Shown in pieces: positions 8,561-17,383 of a stretch of 64,000 nt of DNA. Within the stretch, counting starts at the first letter, position 1, and each line of letters begins with the position of its first letter. The DNA is from Bradyrhizobium erythrophlei (GTDB taxonomy: Bacteria; Pseudomonadota; Alphaproteobacteria; Rhizobiales; Xanthobacteraceae): NCBI GenBank assembly GCA_900129675.1, contig FSRD01000001.1, forward strand, positions 6,251,501 through 6,315,500, written 5' to 3'. Made by a program: the position numbers and the translations under genes. The notes under the pieces are model-generated. The model was not told the DNA's origin, did not search any database, and saw nothing but the letters and a program-made list of their open reading frames with translations.

Positions 8561-9199
8561 ATGCTCGAGGTATATGCGTTTTCGACTCCCAATAGCGTTC
8601 GAGTGCCTGTCGCGCTCGAGGAAATGGGGCTCGAGTACGAGCTCAAGCCCGTCAATGTTCGGAAGGGTGAGCAGAAGGACCCGACCTATAGGGCACTCAA
8701 TCCGAACGGAAAAGTACCGGTACTCATCGATCCGTCGGGCCCCGATGGCAAACGGTTCGTTCTGACCGAATCCTCGGCCATTCTTGTCTATCTTGCCGAA
8801 AAGACCGGGAAACTGCTTCCGAGCAAAGGCGAAGCTCGTGCGCGTGTGTTCGAGCAGATTTTCTTCCACGTCACTGGAATTGGGCCCGCCTTCGGGCAGG
8901 CCGGTTATTTCCAGAAGCAGGCTCCCGAGCAAATTCCGCATGCTCTGACGCGTTTCAACACTGAGGCGGCCCGCGTCATGTCTGTGTTCGACGGGATCCT
9001 CCGTTCGTCGAAATTCGCAGCCGGTGATGACTTCACGATCGCCGATATCGCCCATTTCGGATGGATCTGGCGTCGGGAGTTCGCTGGCATCGAACTGGCC
9101 GGCTACCCCAACGTGCAGCGTTGGTACGACAGCGTGGCCAATCGATCCGCGGTAGGCAAGGCCGTCGACCGTGTGACGGCGCTCGTTCCGACGACCTAA
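8561..9199 (+). CDS. Glutathione S-transferase, Nu-class/YfcG-like
   Basis: Cytosolic GST of 212 residues. The N-terminal thioredoxin-like domain (about 1-85) has STPNSVRVPVALEEMGLEYE, LNPNGKVPVLID and the glutathione-contacting ESSAILVYLAEK. The helical C-terminal domain ends with the usual FTIADIAHFGWIW and PNVQRWYDSVANR. The TPN segment with a long spacer resembles the Nu class (YfcG), whose members act on disulfides or on glutathione thioethers. The ATG at 8561 is the first residue of the fold. It stands alone among relics but belongs to a set of five GST genes in this island. Confidence 0.85.
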   Translation: MLEVYAFSTPNSVRVPVALEEMGLEYELKPVNVRKGEQKDPTYRALNPNGKVPVLIDPSGPDGKRFVLTESSAILVYLAEKTGKLLPSKGEARARVFEQIFFHVTGIGPAFGQAGYFQKQAPEQIPHALTRFNTEAARVMSVFDGILRSSKFAAGDDFTIADIAHFGWIWRREFAGIELAGYPNVQRWYDSVANRSAVGKAVDRVTALVPTT

Positions 9200-9307
9200 C
9201 TTCGGAAGCGCGCCGTGTTCGGTCGCACGCGCTGGGTTGCCAGGGCTAGAGTTTTCGGACCCACTCAAACGCGCGGAACGTAAAAGAGGCCGCCTTGAGC
9301 AGGAGCT

Positions 9308-9559
9308 ATGTCGATGCTGCCGATTTCCCGATGTCACTCTCATTATGTATTCGGTGTGATCCAATCAGGTCTGACCAGCGCATTGGCAGCGGGTGTCGCC
9401 AGCGCAAACCACATCGGGAGCGGATCTTTCCTTCTGCATTGGCTCGCCTCGTGGTTGATTTCTTGGATGCTAATGCTTCCGATCGTTCTGTTCGCGGCTC
9501 CCTTAATTCGGCAGATCGCCTTGGCGCTCACCAGACCTGACGCATCGACGATTGATTAG
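9308..9559 (+). CDS. DUF2798 family small membrane protein
   Basis: Protein of 83 residues with two hydrophobic segments (about residues 12-32 and 42-68), including HYVFGVIQSGLTSALAAGV and SWLISWMLMLPIVLFAAPLI. This is the layout of the DUF2798 family of small inner-membrane proteins of unknown function. AGGAGCT precedes the ATG at 9308. No partner is obvious; the next gene is on the other strand. Confidence 0.7.
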   Translation: MSMLPISRCHSHYVFGVIQSGLTSALAAGVASANHIGSGSFLLHWLASWLISWMLMLPIVLFAAPLIRQIALALTRPDASTID

Positions 9560-9784
9560 TTGGACACACGCGCGCCTTTCCTCAGCTCAGAAGCCGCGCA
9601 AGACGCCCGACGAACTTAGTACCTACGCAGGCCCGAATTTTCGGCCTAACCCTTCGGGTTTGTGCCAAGGTTGCCGAAATCCTCATTGGCGAGAGGAGTG
9701 GCTCAAGGACATATGGTCGGCTGCCTCCTTGTCTTCCCGACCATTGAAGCCGACGTCCCGGATGGCCAGCTCGAGCCAGAGCCG

Positions 9785-10450
9785 CTAGAACTGCAGGATC
9801 GACCGGCCGCAATCGACCCAACGATTGAGCGAGTCGTCCGGCGCCAGAAGCGGAGCCCGGGTAATCGGTGAGAAGGCAGCGAGTGTGCCCCACGCAATGA
9901 AATCCGCGTAGCCGGGATGGGTACCTCCCAAGAACGGCGCTCTCCGCAACGCCAACCGCATGGGCAAGAGTGCCTTGCGAGCAATTCTCAGATATTCGTG
10001 CCCCCTCGCGGCGACGGATTCGAGGCTTTCGCCAAACATCTTTTCGCGGGTGGATCGAAAGTACTGCTGTTCGTGCGGTTTGACGCGCTGAAACAGGTCA
10101 TACACGCACGACCTGAACAACGGCGGCATGACGGCCGTCCCGAACCATTTGTCGAAGAACTGAGCCATCGAATATTCCGCGGGGGAGCCGAAGAGCGAAA
10201 TGGTCTCAGGAAAGCCGACGTCGAGCCATTCAGCGATCTTCCAGCTCTCGTTGAAAAATCCACCGTCGTGCTCGATGACTGGAACGGTCTTGAGAGTCCC
10301 TGGGCCGATCCTGGGTATATCCAGAAAGCCAACTCTGACGCTCTCATACTCCAACCCCTTGTGCTGAAGGGCAAACCTTATCCGCCACACGAAAGGGCTC
10401 GTGCAGTTCCCGTCGGCATTATCGAGTTCATAGAGCCTGAATGCAGACAT
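9785..10450 (-). CDS. LigE-like glutathione S-transferase (beta-etherase family resemblance)
   Basis: GST of 221 residues. The start at 10,450 is preceded by AAAGGAGA; an in-frame extension upstream has no such site. The N-terminal domain reads LYELDNADGNCTSPFVWRIR and FALQHKGLEYE. The helical domain has YFRSTREKMFGESLESV and RAPFLGGTHPGYADFIAWG. The residue pattern at the start and the YFR-x-R-E-x(4)-G-x-x-LE segment are those of the LigE type of beta-aryl-ether-cleaving GSTs. LigE itself is longer at the C-terminus. Activity is not proven by the sequence. A second LigE-like gene is at 25,550. Confidence 0.8.
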   Translation of the reverse strand: MSAFRLYELDNADGNCTSPFVWRIRFALQHKGLEYESVRVGFLDIPRIGPGTLKTVPVIEHDGGFFNESWKIAEWLDVGFPETISLFGSPAEYSMAQFFDKWFGTAVMPPLFRSCVYDLFQRVKPHEQQYFRSTREKMFGESLESVAARGHEYLRIARKALLPMRLALRRAPFLGGTHPGYADFIAWGTLAAFSPITRAPLLAPDDSLNRWVDCGRSILQF

Positions 10451-10784
10451 ATCGATCTCCTTTGACGCGGCGACTACGAGACCACACCGCTCGTGCGGCA
10501 GTCTCGTGATGCCCGCTTCCTCGGATAGCCTTCGTGATCGAATAACGTTCATTCCGCGCGGGAATATGCTTGTCGCTGATGCGCATCGCGAATCGTGCGG
10601 GAAGTTCTGGAGGCCATTAGGGAAGTGGTGCCAATGAGCAAAACTGGCGTCCGCATCTCTTCCACTGCGATCCCATCCCATTGAAACGTATGCCCGTGTT
10701 TCGAATATCTTCAGGAATTCGGAGTAGCCTACGGCAGCGTTCTGCCCATGAGGGAGAAGGTTCCGACGGAGGTCCACCTCGGAA

Positions 10785-11012
10785 TTATCGTTTCCTCAAA
10801 TAATGAGATTTGATCCGGCCGATTCCGTGTTCCGCGCTGATCGAGCCGCCCAGTTGGGTGACCTCGCCATATAGCACGTCGAGCAGCCGAGGCTCGACTT
10901 CCTCAATGGTATTGGGGGAAAATTGGCAGTGCAGGTTGCCGTCTCGAACGAGCGACCAGGGTCTTCTTGATCGAGCAGAATATAGAGGGCGCGCTCGCAA
11001 TTCCGACCGCAT
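10785..11012 (-). pseudogene. Remnant of an FAD-linked hydroxyacid dehydrogenase C-terminus
   Basis: The minus strand reads DGNLHCQFSPNTIEEVEPRL and LDVLYGEVTQLGGSISAEHG, very close to the C-terminal part of the intact gene at 2514-3977. The rest of the gene is absent and the frame ends soon after at the LRKR segment. It is a fragment of a paralog or a duplicated piece. Confidence 0.7.
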
Positions 11013-11145
11013 CTACATCTTCGATCAGGGGACAATCGTGCACGAAGGCACAGCGCGAGCCCTTTTTTGCCAATCGGAAGATTCAGGAAACGTATTGCTC
11101 GGTCGGATGCCGATCGATTTCTCGTGTCGGTGGACAGCCGGGTAG
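10955..11145 (+). pseudogene. Remnant of a LivF-type ABC ATPase C-terminus
   Basis: The plus strand reads VFLIEQNIEGALAI, and after a one-base frame change DRIYIFDQGTIVHEGTARAL. This matches the switch-His region and C-terminal strands of branched-chain amino-acid ATPases (compare LMAEQNFTQAIRIADKGYV in the intact LivF here). It directly abuts the opposite-strand dehydrogenase remnant, so two unrelated relics are fused. Confidence 0.6.
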
Positions 11146-11278
11146 GGTTGCGCGTCCAAGCAAAACACGGGAATAAGTTATCGAACGATCATCAAGATTT
11201 GGTGAGCCACCATTCGCAAATTAGGCTGTAATAATCGAGGTCGATAGTTTGTTGGCTAATTTTCAACCGAGATTTGGC

Positions 11279-11307
11279 TTGACAATATTCGAAATTAAAT
11301 TAGCGAT
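11279..11307 (+). promoter_or_regulatory. Candidate promoter upstream of the EthD gene
   Basis: TTGACA at 11,279-11,284 sits in an AT-rich stretch (11,200-11,330), with a weak -10-like TAGCGAT about 16-17 bases downstream. It would serve the EthD gene and perhaps the molybdenum hydroxylase genes that follow. The -10 match is poor. Confidence 0.35.
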
Positions 11308-11426
11308 AGATCAATAACGATCCGAACCTTCTGCAGGCTCGTGATCTGTCGTTGGAGAAACTTCGGTCCACCCAGCCCGACCACACGCTGTGGATGCGGT
11401 GGAGAAATAATCAGGGAAGAAGCGCC

Positions 11427-12023
11427 ATGATGGGATTTCATTCCGAATCGGGACGTGGTCCGGGGTTATCCGGCGATCTGTCTCTTCGTCTGCCGGCGTT
11501 CGGCGCGGGGCAGATGCTCAGGCTCACCACGGGGCGTCCCTGGCAGAGCGTTCTTGACGCCGCCTCGGCGGCGCCGACGAGACCAGCAGCGGTCGCCGAA
11601 GCCATCGACGATCATGGCAAGCTGCCAAAAGGCGTCGTGCGGCAGCTTGGCATCAAGATCATGTTCCTCCTGGTCAAGCCGGACGGCATGAGCGCGAAAG
11701 AATTTCACCGATATTGGATGGAGACCCATTCGCCTTTGGTCGTGAGAAGGTCCGACGACATGGCGATGCGGCGATACATCCAGAGTCACCTCATACCGTC
11801 TCCGATGGCTGTGGGTGCTGCCGAAGCGCGCGGTTGGCCGGCGAACCCGTTCCAAGGAGTCGCCGAAGTGTGGTGGGACAGCGAGGAAGCGATGGCCGCG
11901 GCTTTCTCTACTCCGAAAGGGGCCGACGCCGGCGAAGCGCTTGCCGAAGACGAGAAGAAGTTCCTGGATGATCGATCAATGATCGCGATGACGCGTGAGT
12001 ATCTGATCTTCGACAAGACGTAG
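11427..12023 (+). CDS. EthD-domain protein with extended N-terminus
   Basis: Protein of 199 residues. Residues from about 75 onward form an EthD/dimeric alpha-beta barrel domain, with IKIMFLLVKPDGMSAKEFHR, YWMETHSPLV and a C-terminal FLDDRSMIAMTREYLIF. EthD domains are about 100 residues, so the N-terminal 70 residues are unusual. The same extension is seen in the decayed copy at 7480, so it is not an artefact. The ATG at 11,427 follows GGGAAGAAG. EthD proteins occur beside oxygenase and degradation genes; the role is uncertain. It precedes the molybdenum hydroxylase operon by about 110 bases. Confidence 0.7.
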   Translation: MMGFHSESGRGPGLSGDLSLRLPAFGAGQMLRLTTGRPWQSVLDAASAAPTRPAAVAEAIDDHGKLPKGVVRQLGIKIMFLLVKPDGMSAKEFHRYWMETHSPLVVRRSDDMAMRRYIQSHLIPSPMAVGAAEARGWPANPFQGVAEVWWDSEEAMAAAFSTPKGADAGEALAEDEKKFLDDRSMIAMTREYLIFDKT

Positions 12024-12135
12024 GTCGGTTTGCCCGGGTTCGGGAAGTTGCGTCTAAGTCGGCGGCTTTCCGATCGAAGCTCCAGCAAAGGATGCGCGCG
12101 GATGCAGCGTATCCTAACACGGAAGGAGGCAACGG

Positions 12136-13041
12136 ATGTTTCCCGCGAAAATAGACAGTTTGTCGAGACCCGAAACGGTGGCTGAGACCGCAGCGCTGAT
12201 CGCGTCGGCCGGGGAGGATGATGTCCTGCCGATCGCCGGTGGGATGAGCCTGATGCAGGCCATCAAAGCTCGCGTGGTCCGACCTGGAGCCCTCGTGGAT
12301 TTGAACGATGTCGAGGAAATCAAGGGGATAAAGGAAAGTGCCTCCGCCGTGTGGATCGGAGCGATGACCCGGTACGTCGATCTGGCGTCTTCGGACGTTC
12401 TCAAGAACGGCGCCTTCGGCGCTCTCTCGGACGCAGCTTCCCACGTGGGCGATCGTCAGGTCCGCAATCGCGGCACTATCGGGGGATCGCTTTGCTGGAA
12501 TTACGTCGCCGCCTGCGTTCCCGTCGCGACGCTTGCGCTGGGTGCGGAACTCGAGTTGATTTCGAAAAGCGCATCCGGTGGTAGCGAGACCCGCCTGGTT
12601 TCGATCGATGACTTCATCGTTGGTCCGATGGAGACGTCTCGTCGCCCGCAAGAAATCCTTCGATGCGTCACGCTTGTTGGTCCCCGCAAACAGATAGGAA
12701 GCGCCTATCGGAAGTGGGGGCACGTCACTGACTCGCTCCCTGTGGTGGGAATCGGCGTTCGCGTCGTTCTGAACGGCGACCGATCGTGCAAATCGGCGCG
12801 GGTCGCGATCGGGGGCCTCTCGCGCGGTTCGCAGCGTTTCCACGAGGCTGAAAAGCGCCTCGTCGGAACGTCGTCTAAGAACCCGGCGGCAATTTCAGAC
12901 GCGTTTCGTTCGGCCGCTGAAACACTGGAAATCCAAAGCGACGCGTGGGCGTCAGCCGACTATCGGAAGGTTTTGATTGAAGATCTCGGCACTTCCGTCG
13001 TCTTGTCGGCGATGGCACGAGCAGGGGAGGCGGTACGATGA
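12136..13041 (+). CDS. Molybdenum hydroxylase FAD-binding subunit (CoxM/xanthine dehydrogenase family)
   Basis: Medium subunit of 301 residues of a three-subunit molybdenum hydroxylase. The N-terminal FAD domain has PIAGGMSLMQAIKARV and later NRGTIGGSLCWNYVAACVP, the two FAD contacts of the CoxM group. The C-terminal CO-dehydrogenase flavoprotein domain follows, with ARVAIGGLSRGSQRF. AAGGAGG precedes the ATG. Its stop overlaps the start of the iron-sulfur subunit by 4 bases (ATGA), so the subunits are translationally coupled. It passes electrons from the iron-sulfur subunit to the acceptor. Confidence 0.9.
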   Translation: MFPAKIDSLSRPETVAETAALIASAGEDDVLPIAGGMSLMQAIKARVVRPGALVDLNDVEEIKGIKESASAVWIGAMTRYVDLASSDVLKNGAFGALSDAASHVGDRQVRNRGTIGGSLCWNYVAACVPVATLALGAELELISKSASGGSETRLVSIDDFIVGPMETSRRPQEILRCVTLVGPRKQIGSAYRKWGHVTDSLPVVGIGVRVVLNGDRSCKSARVAIGGLSRGSQRFHEAEKRLVGTSSKNPAAISDAFRSAAETLEIQSDAWASADYRKVLIEDLGTSVVLSAMARAGEAVR

Positions 13042-13538
13042 CCGATGGAACGCGGGCGATCAAGGCAATCGTGAACGGAGAGGCAGTTGAGGCGGTCGTA
13101 CCGATCCGAATGCTGCTCGTCGATTTTCTAAGAGAGCGGTTGCAGCTTACGGGCACTCACGTCGGCTGCACTTTCGAGGGCGTATGCGGGGCTTGCACCG
13201 TTCGTCTCGACGGGAAGGCCGTCAAGTCGTGCATGCTGCTCGCGGCGCAGATCGACGGTCGCCAGGTGACGACGGTCGAAGGACTTGCTCGTGGTGACGA
13301 GCCCCATCCCTTGCAAAAGGCGTTTCGCGATGCCCACGCGCTTCAGTGCGGTTACTGTACGCCCGGCATCCTCATGAACATGAGCGAGTTCCTGGAGCGC
13401 AATCCGGATCCGTCGGAAAGCGAGATCCGAGTCGCGCTGGTAGGTAACATCTGCCGTTGCACCGGGTATTCGCACATCGTGGAGGCCGTCAAGGACGCCG
13501 CCACGAATATGAAGCCCGTTCAAGGGAGGGTGGCATGA
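13038..13538 (+). CDS. Molybdenum hydroxylase 2Fe-2S subunit (CoxS family)
   Basis: Small subunit of 166 residues carrying two [2Fe-2S] clusters. The N-terminal ferredoxin-like domain has GCTFEGVCGACTVRLDG. The C-terminal helical domain has LQCGYCTPGILMNMSEFLE and GNICRCTGY. The second cluster motif is standard. In the first, five residues separate the first two Cys (C-T-F-E-G-V-C) where four is the usual number, an oddity seen directly in the codons. The start overlaps the FAD subunit, and the end overlaps the large-subunit ATG at 13,535 by four bases. Confidence 0.9.
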   Translation: MTDGTRAIKAIVNGEAVEAVVPIRMLLVDFLRERLQLTGTHVGCTFEGVCGACTVRLDGKAVKSCMLLAAQIDGRQVTTVEGLARGDEPHPLQKAFRDAHALQCGYCTPGILMNMSEFLERNPDPSESEIRVALVGNICRCTGYSHIVEAVKDAATNMKPVQGRVA

Positions 13539-15976
13539 GGAACGAGAAATTTGCGTGGATAGGCGAAAGGGTCCTCCGCAAAGAAGACGTGCGCCTCACG
13601 TCGGGCCGCGGTCAGTACTTTGCCGACATTCAACTGCCCGGTGTTCTACACTGTTACATTGTCCGTAGCGCCCGTGCGCACGCGAAGATCGTGTCGGTCG
13701 ACACGTCAGCGGCGAAGGCGTCCGCGGGCATCGTGGCGGTGTTTACGGGCGAGGACATTAAGGACCGGCTGGACCCTCTACCTCATCCGATCGTAGTGCC
13801 GAATCTACCCGGCAAATTTCCGCGGCATTGGCCGCTTGCCGTCGGCAAGGTGAAATTTCACGGTGAGCCCGTGGCTGTTATCGTCGCGACCGATCGCTAT
13901 CTAGCGGAGGACGCCGGCGAACTCGTAGAGGTGGTCTACGAAGACCTGCCGTATGTGGGATCGCCGGAGGCGTCCAGTCAGCCGAACGCCACCATCATAC
14001 ATGATGACCTCGACAACAATGAAATCTTTTCGATGAGCTTCACTGGTGGCTTCACGGAGGATTCCGTCAAGGCCAATGTCGACGAGATACAAGCGATCAT
14101 CGACTCGGCACCTGTCGTCGTCAATAGGAAGTTCAGGGTTCATCGCACCGGTATGACACCGCTTGAGACTCGTGGCGTCATGGCGAAATGGGATCGTGAC
14201 GACGGTCTGACCTGCTGGGCCACGACGCAACGTCCGCATATCGACCGTCTCGCGCTTTCCGAGGTCCTTAAGATCCCGACCCATCAGGTTCGGGTTATCG
14301 CGCCGCGGGACCAAGGAGGAGGATTCGGGACCAAAGCGCCGTTCTATCGGGAAACGATCCTCATTCCGTGGCTCGCCAAGACGCTGGGCCGGCCTGTTCG
14401 GTGGCTCGAATCTCGCGAGGAGGGATTGATGGTAGTCGGACAAGAGCGCGACCAGCGCCACGAGATGACGATTGCCGCGGACAAGGAGGGCAAGGTCCTC
14501 GCGATGCGCGCGCGGGTGGTCGCCGACAACGGTGACGGATGTATGGGCGTCTATTGGGGGTTCGTGATGCCGGTTCTCGGCGCGGCCACACTGCCCTCTG
14601 GGTACTTCCTGCCGAAAAGCGACATTCAGCTACGCTCCTACGTCACGAACAAGCCGTCGCTGTCACCGTCGCGATCTTTCGGCAGTTATCCCGGCCGCTT
14701 CGTCATCGAGCGCTTAATGGACATTTTGGCCAAAGAGGTCGGAAAGGAGCCCGCCGAGATCCGGCGGATCAATCTCGTAAGTTCGTTGCCGCATGTGACA
14801 GCGACCGGATGTCACCTCGACAGCGGCGACTATCTCAAAGCCTTCAATAGCCTGGTCGACACGGTCGATCTGAAGGGATTTCGGGAAGAGCAGGCGGCAT
14901 TGCGCCAACAGGGGCGGTACATCGGCCTGGGCTTCGGCACAGGCGTAGAAATCTCCGGCATCGCTTCCGATGTCTTTGTCCAGCTCGAAAATCAGCCGGG
15001 ATACGGATCGGCGACGATCCGGATCGACGCCAGGGGACGGGTCCAGGTTCTAGAGGGTGATGCGCCGCAAGGAACGAGCCACGAGACGACCTTCGCCCAG
15101 GTCGTTGCTGAGAATTTCGGGATCGACGTGGCGGATATCGTCGTGCAGACCGGCGACACCGCCAACACGCCGTTTGGATCCGGTTCGTTAGGCGCGCGGG
15201 GCGGGTCCTACACGGTGAGCGCCGTGCACAACGCGTGCCGCATTCTGCGCGACAAGATGGCTCGAATCTTCATCTTCGACCGCAAACTCAATCTGCAGGT
15301 CGGCGACATCCAGTTCGAGAAAGGACTCGTCTTTCCTGCGCTCGATCCCAGGAACAAGGTATCTTTCGCTGAACTCGCTGATCGCATCATCATGAAGCCT
15401 GTGAATATGCCGCCAGGCGAGGAGGCAGGTCTGGAAGCCACGAACTACTTCGAGGCTGCCAAGCCGATGTTCTATTTTGGCGCGCACGCGTGCATGGTCG
15501 AAGTCTTTCCTAAGACGGGCGAATTCAAGATCACGCGATATGTCACGTGTGAAGACGCGGGTACAGTGATCAACCCGCTGGTGGTGGAAGGTCAGATCCA
15601 AGGCGGCGTCGTACAGGGACTGTCGAACGCGATGTTCGAGGAGTTTCTCTTCGACGAACATGGCCAGCAGCTGACGACCACCCTGGAGTCGTACAGGCTC
15701 GCTATCGCCCCGGACGTGCCTCATGTCGAGGTCACGCATTCGTTCACGCCGTGTCCGCACACACCGCTCGGCTCGCGCGGGATCGGCGAAGGTGTTCCCG
15801 GCCCCGTGCCTGGAGCTCTGACAAATGCGTTGTGCGATGCGCTGGCGCCATTCGATATCGAGATCAACGAGTTGCCAATCCGGTCGGACAAGCTTTGGCA
15901 GATTCTGCGCGGGAAGGAGGCATCTGCGACATCCCGCGTAGCAGGCTCGAATCAGTCCGATTTGCAGAACGCGTGA
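13535..15976 (+). CDS. Molybdenum hydroxylase large (molybdopterin-binding) subunit, CoxL/XdhB family
   Basis: Large catalytic subunit of 813 residues. It begins MRNEKFAWIGERVLRKED with the usual ARGRGQY-like segment (TSGRGQYFADIQLPG). The cofactor loop is QGGGFGTKAPF and the late catalytic Glu lies in SRGIGEGVPG. The loop around SPSRSFGSYPGRF lacks the CO-dehydrogenase active-site Cys, so this is not a CO dehydrogenase. It is likely a hydroxylase or dehydrogenase for an aldehyde, N-heterocycle or aromatic acid. Near 15,150 the stretch FGSGSLGARGG is typical. It is third in the operon 12,136-15,976; the following SRPBCC gene is 80 bases downstream and is probably part of the unit. The substrate is unknown. 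Confidence 0.88.
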   Translation: MRNEKFAWIGERVLRKEDVRLTSGRGQYFADIQLPGVLHCYIVRSARAHAKIVSVDTSAAKASAGIVAVFTGEDIKDRLDPLPHPIVVPNLPGKFPRHWPLAVGKVKFHGEPVAVIVATDRYLAEDAGELVEVVYEDLPYVGSPEASSQPNATIIHDDLDNNEIFSMSFTGGFTEDSVKANVDEIQAIIDSAPVVVNRKFRVHRTGMTPLETRGVMAKWDRDDGLTCWATTQRPHIDRLALSEVLKIPTHQVRVIAPRDQGGGFGTKAPFYRETILIPWLAKTLGRPVRWLESREEGLMVVGQERDQRHEMTIAADKEGKVLAMRARVVADNGDGCMGVYWGFVMPVLGAATLPSGYFLPKSDIQLRSYVTNKPSLSPSRSFGSYPGRFVIERLMDILAKEVGKEPAEIRRINLVSSLPHVTATGCHLDSGDYLKAFNSLVDTVDLKGFREEQAALRQQGRYIGLGFGTGVEISGIASDVFVQLENQPGYGSATIRIDARGRVQVLEGDAPQGTSHETTFAQVVAENFGIDVADIVVQTGDTANTPFGSGSLGARGGSYTVSAVHNACRILRDKMARIFIFDRKLNLQVGDIQFEKGLVFPALDPRNKVSFAELADRIIMKPVNMPPGEEAGLEATNYFEAAKPMFYFGAHACMVEVFPKTGEFKITRYVTCEDAGTVINPLVVEGQIQGGVVQGLSNAMFEEFLFDEHGQQLTTTLESYRLAIAPDVPHVEVTHSFTPCPHTPLGSRGIGEGVPGPVPGALTNALCDALAPFDIEINELPIRSDKLWQILRGKEASATSRVAGSNQSDLQNA

Positions 15977-16055
15977 TCGTCTCCGGGCGATTTTAATTCC
16001 GGACCGGAGTAATCAGCATCGACGCGCGAGTGTGTGCCATCCAGGAGAAAGCTGC

Positions 16056-16475
16056 ATGCCTTATTCGGCAACGTTTGAAGATTCGACCACTCTTCCGCGC
16101 AGGACGGTCTACTCCCGACTCGCGGACTTCGGCGGCCTCAAGAAGTACTTTCCCGAGGCCATCGAGGAATGCGACCTGGAAGGATCTGGAATTGGTTCCG
16201 TCAGGACGATCCGCATGAAGGGGACGGATGGTGTCATTGTAGAGCGTCTCGAAGCTCTCGTGGACGGATCGCTGATCTCATACTCGATTATCAACGAAGC
16301 TCCACTTCCATTGGAGCGATATCATTCGGTGATCGCGCTGTCCGACGAGGGATCGGGTTGCAAAATCCACTGGAGCAGCAATTGGATCGCGAAGGGGGCA
16401 CCGGAAAAGGAGGTCCGGGAACTCATCGCGGGCTTCTACAGGGATATCTTTGCGGGCGTGGTTCGCGCTGCGTAA
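16056..16475 (+). CDS. SRPBCC/polyketide-cyclase-like protein
   Basis: Protein of 139 residues with the helix-grip pattern: N-terminal strand and helix (TLPRRTVYSRLADFGGLKKY), middle strands with TIRMKGTDGVIVERLEALVD and SYSIINEAPLPLERYHSVIA, and a long C-terminal helix. This matches the START/SRPBCC superfamily, which binds hydrophobic ligands or acts as cyclase or hydratase. CoxG of CO dehydrogenase operons belongs to the same superfamily. AGGAGA lies before the ATG at 16,056. Its place after the molybdenum hydroxylase suggests a CoxG-like accessory role or a pathway enzyme. Confidence 0.7.
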   Translation: MPYSATFEDSTTLPRRTVYSRLADFGGLKKYFPEAIEECDLEGSGIGSVRTIRMKGTDGVIVERLEALVDGSLISYSIINEAPLPLERYHSVIALSDEGSGCKIHWSSNWIAKGAPEKEVRELIAGFYRDIFAGVVRAA

Positions 16476-16519
16476 GGCCTCCTAAAGACGTCATGCAAGA
16501 GTGAGCGAAAGGAAATCGA

Positions 16520-17308
16520 ATGGGTGATCGTCTCAAAGCTCGCAACATCATCGTGACCGGCGCGGGCAGCGGTATTGGAGCAGGGATCGCGGCCGACCTC
16601 GCAGAAAATGGCGCTAACGTCGTAGTTGCGGATATCAACTTCGAAAACGGCGGCAAGGTTGCAGATCGGATAGCGAAGGCGGGCGGGAAAGCGGTGGCCG
16701 TGGCGGTCGACGTTTCGAACCGTGAAAGCATCAAGAAAATGATCGCGAAAACGGTCGAATCGTTCGGCAGCCTCGACGTGATGTTCAACAACGCCGGCAT
16801 CATTCAGACCGCGTCATATCTCGAGATCACCGAAGCCGACTGGAAACGGTTGATGGACGTTAACGGTCTCGGCGTTCTCATGGGGACTCAGGAGGCCGCC
16901 AAACAGATGATCGCTCAAGGCAAGGGCGGCAAGATCGTCAATACCGCGTCGATCGGCGCCAAGCAGGGTTATCCCCAGTTCGCGCACTATTGCGCGAGTA
17001 AGTTCGCGGTCGCAGCGCTGACTCAAGCCGCAGCGCGCGCCTTTGCCGAACACAGGATCACGGTCAACTGTTTTGGACCTGGCGTAGTGCACACGGCTCT
17101 GTGGGATCAGCTTAATCGGGAGTTCATGGAAAAGGGCATTACGTCGAAGCCCGACCAGGCGATCAACGATTTCAGCACTGACATCCTGATTGGGCGCTAC
17201 TCGACGCCACGGGATATCGTCGGCGTGACCACGTTTCTTGCATCGTCGGACTCCGACTACATCACGGGCCAGACGGTGATGGTAGACGGCGGTATGGTAC
17301 TGATCTGA
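16520..17308 (+). CDS. SDR-family oxidoreductase
   Basis: Classical short-chain dehydrogenase of 262 residues. The cofactor motif TGAGSGIG is at residues 13-20, NNAG at 90-93, and the catalytic Ser144, Tyr157 and Lys161 lie in NTASIGAK and YCASKFAV. The C-terminal SSDSDYITGQTVMVDGGM is typical of the FabG-like group. An Asp (D38) at the end of the second strand favours NAD. It closes the plus-strand run begun at 11,427 and is followed by a strong terminator. In a glutathione-dependent ether cleavage pathway an SDR supplies the alcohol oxidation step; that role here is inference. Confidence 0.85.
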   Translation: MGDRLKARNIIVTGAGSGIGAGIAADLAENGANVVVADINFENGGKVADRIAKAGGKAVAVAVDVSNRESIKKMIAKTVESFGSLDVMFNNAGIIQTASYLEITEADWKRLMDVNGLGVLMGTQEAAKQMIAQGKGGKIVNTASIGAKQGYPQFAHYCASKFAVAALTQAAARAFAEHRITVNCFGPGVVHTALWDQLNREFMEKGITSKPDQAINDFSTDILIGRYSTPRDIVGVTTFLASSDSDYITGQTVMVDGGMVLI

Positions 17309-17345
17309 CGAACTCTGAGGCCCCTCTCTCTCCCGAGGGTCACTT

Positions 17346-17383
17346 GCCCGTCACGGGGGCGGATTTTCCGACGCGTGACGGGC
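17346..17383 (+). terminator. Rho-independent terminator after the SDR gene
   Basis: GCCCGTCACG pairs perfectly with CGTGACGGGC (17,346-17,355 with 17,374-17,383) and is followed by TTTTATTT. It lies between the convergent SDR and hydrolase genes. A second 9-bp dyad, GGCGACGCG with CGCGTCGCC at 17,408-17,437, lies just beyond. Confidence 0.8.

Noticed and set aside
9629..9665. Terminator near AACCC-TTC-GGGTT
   Set aside because: The stem is only five base pairs and no convincing T tract follows.
12136..15976. Carbon monoxide dehydrogenase (coxMSL)
   Set aside because: Subunit order M-S-L fits, but the large subunit lacks the Cys-containing active-site loop of true CO dehydrogenases.
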